A stretch of DNA of 64,000 nt from RYN-230 sp963782185 (GTDB lineage Bacteria; Actinomycetota; Actinomycetes; Streptosporangiales; Streptosporangiaceae). The position numbers were made by a program, and so were the translations under genes. The stretch is from positions 372,001 to 436,000 of the forward strand of contig CAWAJB010000003.1 of assembly GCA_963782185.1 (NCBI GenBank), read 5' to 3'. Positions 61,319 through 64,000 of the stretch are shown here, piece by piece. The notes below the pieces were generated by a model. It was not told where the DNA came from. It searched no databases and was given only the letters and a program-made list of their open reading frames with translations. Numbering within the stretch: position 1 is the first letter of the stretch; every line of letters starts with the position of its first letter.

Positions 61319-62049
61319 ATGATCCTGGCCAGCCACCTCGCTGAGGCAGTCAACCAACTGGCGCCGCCCGGCCGCCCGCTCATGCTGCACGCGTCGCTGC
61401 GTTCCTTTGGCGCTCCCATCGCCGGGGGAGCAGACACCCTGCTCGACGTGCTGCTGAGGCGCGGCCGCACGGTGATGGTTCCAGCCTTCACCGAGCCGTC
61501 CTGATCAATCGCGCCGGCGCTATACGCGGTGAGCATCCGCTCAATTCGTTCGCCGCGCTCGGTCCGCTGGCAGGCGAACTGATCGCAGCGCAGAGCCCCG
61601 CCGACGTGTACGGCCCCATCCGCGAATTGGCCGCCCACGCGGGCCAGATTCTCCTCATCGGAGTGGCACTCAACCGGATGACAGCGCTCCACCTGGCCGA
61701 GCAACAATCGGGACGACGCCTGTTCCTGCGCTGGGCCCGGGCCGCTAACGGCCAGACGTCCATGTTCGAAGTGGGATCCTGCTCCGAAGGATTCCCGCGG
61801 CTAGAACCGGCCCTGGGCTCCTATGCGCATACCGCAGTCGTTGGCGGCTCGACGTTGCGGGCCTATCCCGCCAGGCAAGCCCTCACCGTCGCGACTGATG
61901 CGATCAAGAAAGACCAGAGCATCACCCACTGCTTCAAGAATGACTGCCAACTCTGCCCCGACTCAATCGCTGGAGGGCCCATTGAGCGGGGTGGTTCTCC
62001 CGTTATCTGCTGCCCGAGCGCAGCAGTTGCCGGCGAGGTGGCGAGGTGA
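61319..62049 (+). pseudogene. AAC(3)-family aminoglycoside acetyltransferase-like, broken
   Basis: An ATG behind GAGGAG reads RPLMLHASLRSFGAPIAGGA and TVMVPAFTEP, then stops at 61504. Homology resumes one base shifted as INRAGAIRGEHPLNSFAALG and runs through QILLIGVALNRMTALHLAEQ, SEGFPRLEPALG and THCFKNDCQLCPDS. The core S/HP motif (RGEHPLNS) and the acetyl-CoA contact region are there, but about 35 codons between FTEP and RAGAIR are missing. So a deletion plus frameshift. It was probably an antibiotic acetyltransferase or a relative; not functional as read. Confidence 0.78.
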
Positions 62050-62140
62050 GCGGGTTTGCCTGTGCTGGTGGGATGACCCGACCGGCGCGGCGGCGTACCA
62101 TCGATGACACGCAGTGCGGGGCCGGGTGCGGGAGGTTGCG

Positions 62141-62653
62141 GTGAGACTGCGAGCGCATCGGCGGAACCTGGTGATCTGGAGTTCGTCCACGCGGCCCGCC
62201 GACCGGCTCGGTTCCCTGGGGCTCGTGCCGGCCGCCCGTGGCGGGCGAATCCGCCGGCTTATCCGGATCAGTGCGCTGCTCGCCATCATGGGCCTGATGG
62301 ATCTCACCCGCGGCGCACACCCCCGCCGCAATCTCATGCTGGGCGGGGCGGTGCTCACGGTGGCCGGCATCGCGGTGCGCAGCAGCCCGGCCGGCGTGAT
62401 TCTCCTGCCCGGGCTCATGTTCTTGCTGTCCGCCCCGCTGGTCCCTGACATCCCTGAGGCAGACCGCAAGCGGCGCGCCGCGCTATCGCGCGAGCTGGCC
62501 GCGTACTCGACCCCGGCCCAGCGGCGCGATCTGGAAGCGACTTTCGACCAGTATCCAGACCATGTCACCTGCGAACTGCGGGACATCCTCGCCAGCCAGG
62601 CCACGGTTCACTGCGGCAACGGGATCCCGGGCAGCACCGGGAGCAGTGCCTGA
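62141..62653 (+). CDS. Membrane protein of unknown function
   Basis: 170 residues from a GTG with GGGAGG five bases upstream. Two or three hydrophobic helices (about 45-110; LIRISALLAIMGLMDL, AGVILLPGLMFLLSA) and a basic, Arg-rich N-terminus that should stay cytoplasmic. The C-terminal 60 residues are helical and soluble (STPAQRRDLEATFDQYPDHV). No family recognised; the flanking remnants do not explain it. Confidence 0.6.
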   Translation: MRLRAHRRNLVIWSSSTRPADRLGSLGLVPAARGGRIRRLIRISALLAIMGLMDLTRGAHPRRNLMLGGAVLTVAGIAVRSSPAGVILLPGLMFLLSAPLVPDIPEADRKRRAALSRELAAYSTPAQRRDLEATFDQYPDHVTCELRDILASQATVHCGNGIPGSTGSSA

Positions 62654-62670
62654 GACGTGGACCGGCCGGG

Positions 62671-62975
62671 CTAGCTGGACCGGGTGCCGTCCTGCGCCAT
62701 GACCTGCTCGACGGGGTAGACGGCTCGCCCGCGGTGACCGACCCGGCCGGCCGCGATCCGGCCGCGGTGCAGGCCGCCGCCATCTCACGGGTCTCATCGT
62801 CGCTGAGGCGGCCGATCGGGCACACCTGGGCGCCTCCGGCCTCCAGCAGGGCCCCGACGTCCTCGCGGCCCTCGCCGGTCCGGACGGTGGCGAGCACGGT
62901 CGCCCGCCCGGCGGTGAAGATCTCGCGGATCCGCCACGGCGCCCCCCTTCGCGCAACGGCACAAGCACGCACCAT
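62671..62975 (-). pseudogene. Unidentified degenerate remnant
   Basis: A minus-strand frame reads GRATVLATVRTGEGREDVGA, LLEAGGAQVCPIGRLSDDET, then another frame ends RAVYPVEQVMAQDGT at a stop at 62671. ATVLATVRTGE plus GRLSDDE recalls the ATPase part of large LuxR-type regulators, but too little remains to be sure. No start codon with a ribosome site. Confidence 0.3.
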
Positions 62976-63101
62976 GATCCCACTGCCCGGCGCCGGGTTT
63001 CAGCAGCGATTTGCGGACGGCCCGGACGCCGGATCGGAGCTCGTCGCTGGTTTCAGCGAAAGATACTTACCGCGGGCGGCCGGGCGGATCACAATGTGGG
63101 C

Positions 63102-63441
63102 ATGCCCGAGCTTGACCCGGCCGCTGTCATCGGGGCGGTGACTCGCGACCCCCGGCTGCGGGCGTTCACTGGCCACGGCAGGATCGAGACCCTGCCGGCC
63201 CGGCAGGCGCGGCGGCACCTGCTACTGGACAAGATCGCACAGGCCTTCGAGCCGGGCGTGCGCTACTCAGAGCGCCAGGTCAGCTTGTTCCTCGGTGCTC
63301 TGCACGACGACTACGCGGCGCTGCGCCGCTATCTCGTTGAACGAGGAGTTCCTGTCCCGCTCCGATGGCCAGTACTGGCGCAGCGGCGGTACGGTGCTCC
63401 CGTCCCCGCCGGATGCCCAGCACGCGCACCGCCGCTACTGA
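63102..63441 (+). pseudogene. DUF2087 protein with a one-base insertion
   Basis: From ATG 63102 the frame gives PELDPAAVIGAVTRDPRLRA, LLLDKIAQAFEPGVRYSERQ and HDDYAALRRYLV, which is DUF2087. At about 63332-63336 it departs from the family. The next frame reads NEEFLSRSDGQYWRSGGTVL to the stop at 63441, exactly the normal continuation. Deleting one base restores a protein of about 112 residues. DUF2087 is usually joined to or near a DNA-binding regulator. Mutation or base-calling error. Confidence 0.78.
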
Positions 63442-63502
63442 CAGCAACTCAAAACGCCCCGCCCCACTGGCCCGGGCCAGCCTGCGGCCCGGGCCAGTGC
63501 CA

Positions 63503-63811
63503 CTACATCGGGATGGCCTCGTAGATCTCGACGGACCCGCCGCCGGCTAGCACCGGGCAGCCCTTTGCCTTCGCCGTCGCATCACTGAGCGAGTCGGCCG
63601 ACACGATCGAGTAGCCGCCCGCGCCAGACTTGCCCCCGTCGGTGACACCGCCCGAACTTACCGTCGCGGAGTTACCGAACGGGTTCCCCACGTCCGCGAC
63701 CGAGTCGCCGAGTGTGCCGAACCATCCCCCCCAAGCCTGCATCGCCTCCGCCTGCGCCTCTGGCGTCTCTGCCATCTGACCACCGACGTAGACATACACG
63801 AACTTCGCCAT
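63503..63811 (-). CDS. YCII-related (DGPF-like) small protein
   Basis: 102 residues: KFVYVYVGGQMAETPEAQAE, MQAWGGWFGTLGDSVADVGN and SGGVTDGGKSGAGGYSIVSA with KAKGCPVLAGGGSVEIYEAI match the YCII/DGPF fold of dimeric alpha-beta barrel proteins. Often in operons with ECF sigma factors, but no partner is seen here. The start ATG at 63811 has GGGGAG upstream on the minus strand. Confidence 0.82.
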   Translation of the reverse strand: MAKFVYVYVGGQMAETPEAQAEAMQAWGGWFGTLGDSVADVGNPFGNSATVSSGGVTDGGKSGAGGYSIVSADSLSDATAKAKGCPVLAGGGSVEIYEAIPM

Positions 63812-64000
63812 CGAATTCTCCCCGCGCTCGCCGGCCGACGTCTGCGGCCGGAATATGGACCCGACACTAAGTCCGACGGACGGGACCGCTGCAAATCGAC
63901 AGATCTACCTAGCGATCTTGAACCTCACTCCGGGCCTGCCCGCCGATCCAGGCCGGGCCGGGGTCCGGCCGGGCGCATTCTGGGCGCAGGATCGCCTGTG
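63812..64000. other. Right-edge intergenic sequence
   Basis: 189 bp that should hold the promoter of the YCII-like gene. No further gene, hairpin or repeat was noticed before the window ends. Confidence 0.4.

Overview
The window is very GC-rich, uses GTG starts often, and codes densely with strong third-position GC. Its gene families are typical of filamentous or soil actinobacteria: DUF574 S-adenosyl methyltransferases, ECF sigma factors carrying a SnoaL domain, F420-type luciferase-like oxidoreductases, a DevR-like regulator, PP2C/SpoIIE phosphatases and many secreted or lipid-anchored proteins. A Streptosporangiales/Streptomycetales-type chromosome is the best guess; no rRNA, tRNA or species marker is present to settle it. 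No CRISPR array, insertion sequence or complete mobile element was seen.

Layout. 0-4 kb: a peptidoglycan hydrolase already open at the left edge, a membrane-anchored unknown and a lipoprotein. 4-14 kb: an ECF sigma/SDR pair, a large HTH/NB-ARC/TPR regulator, a SnoaL protein/membrane protein/histidine kinase operon, a lipoprotein of glycoside hydrolase family 3, and a methyltransferase. 14-21.5 kb: a three-frame propeller pseudogene, a hydrolase/SRPBCC/luciferase-like operon, an FAD oxidoreductase, a DHFR-like protein and two coupled broken genes. 21.5-24 kb: a serpin lipoprotein beside a secreted trypsin-like protease. 24-34 kb: L,D-transpeptidase, TPR protein, two MFS exporters and several damaged genes. 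34-41.4 kb: spermidine-synthase-like protein, FAH-family hydrolase, epimerase, a sacsin/HSP90-type ATPase and a beheaded M1 peptidase, with dense minisatellites between them. 41.4-54.5 kb: two DUF574 genes, cupin, secreted beta-helix and CHRD proteins, a scrambled pabB/pabA remnant, a DevR-like regulator, a PP2C phosphatase and a large flippase-like membrane protein. 54.9-58.6 kb: acetate-permease-like gene plus prpE, then a thioredoxin-fold protein. 58.8-64 kb: amidohydrolase, small stress-type proteins and another dense patch of remnants.

How the genes work together. This is accessory chromosome, not core metabolism. Themes are the cell envelope (hydrolase, GH3, L,D-transpeptidase, flippase-like protein), secreted proteins (protease/serpin, beta-helix, CHRD) and signalling (ECF sigma, histidine kinase, DevR-like regulator, PP2C, NB-ARC regulator). 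The clearest functional pairs are permease/PrpE (uptake and CoA activation of short-chain acids), the hydrolase/SRPBCC/luciferase-like operon with a TGATG junction, and the protease/serpin neighbours.

The most unusual property is the density of damaged genes: at least a dozen are frameshifted, beheaded, internally deleted or reduced to C-terminal stubs. Some differ from an intact reading frame by one base in a short homopolymer, so sequencing error is a live alternative for those. Others, with lost domains, are real decay. Candidates for something undescribed are the stand-alone sacsin/HSP90-type ATPase at 37.7-40.3 kb and the serpin/protease pair at 21.5-24 kb.
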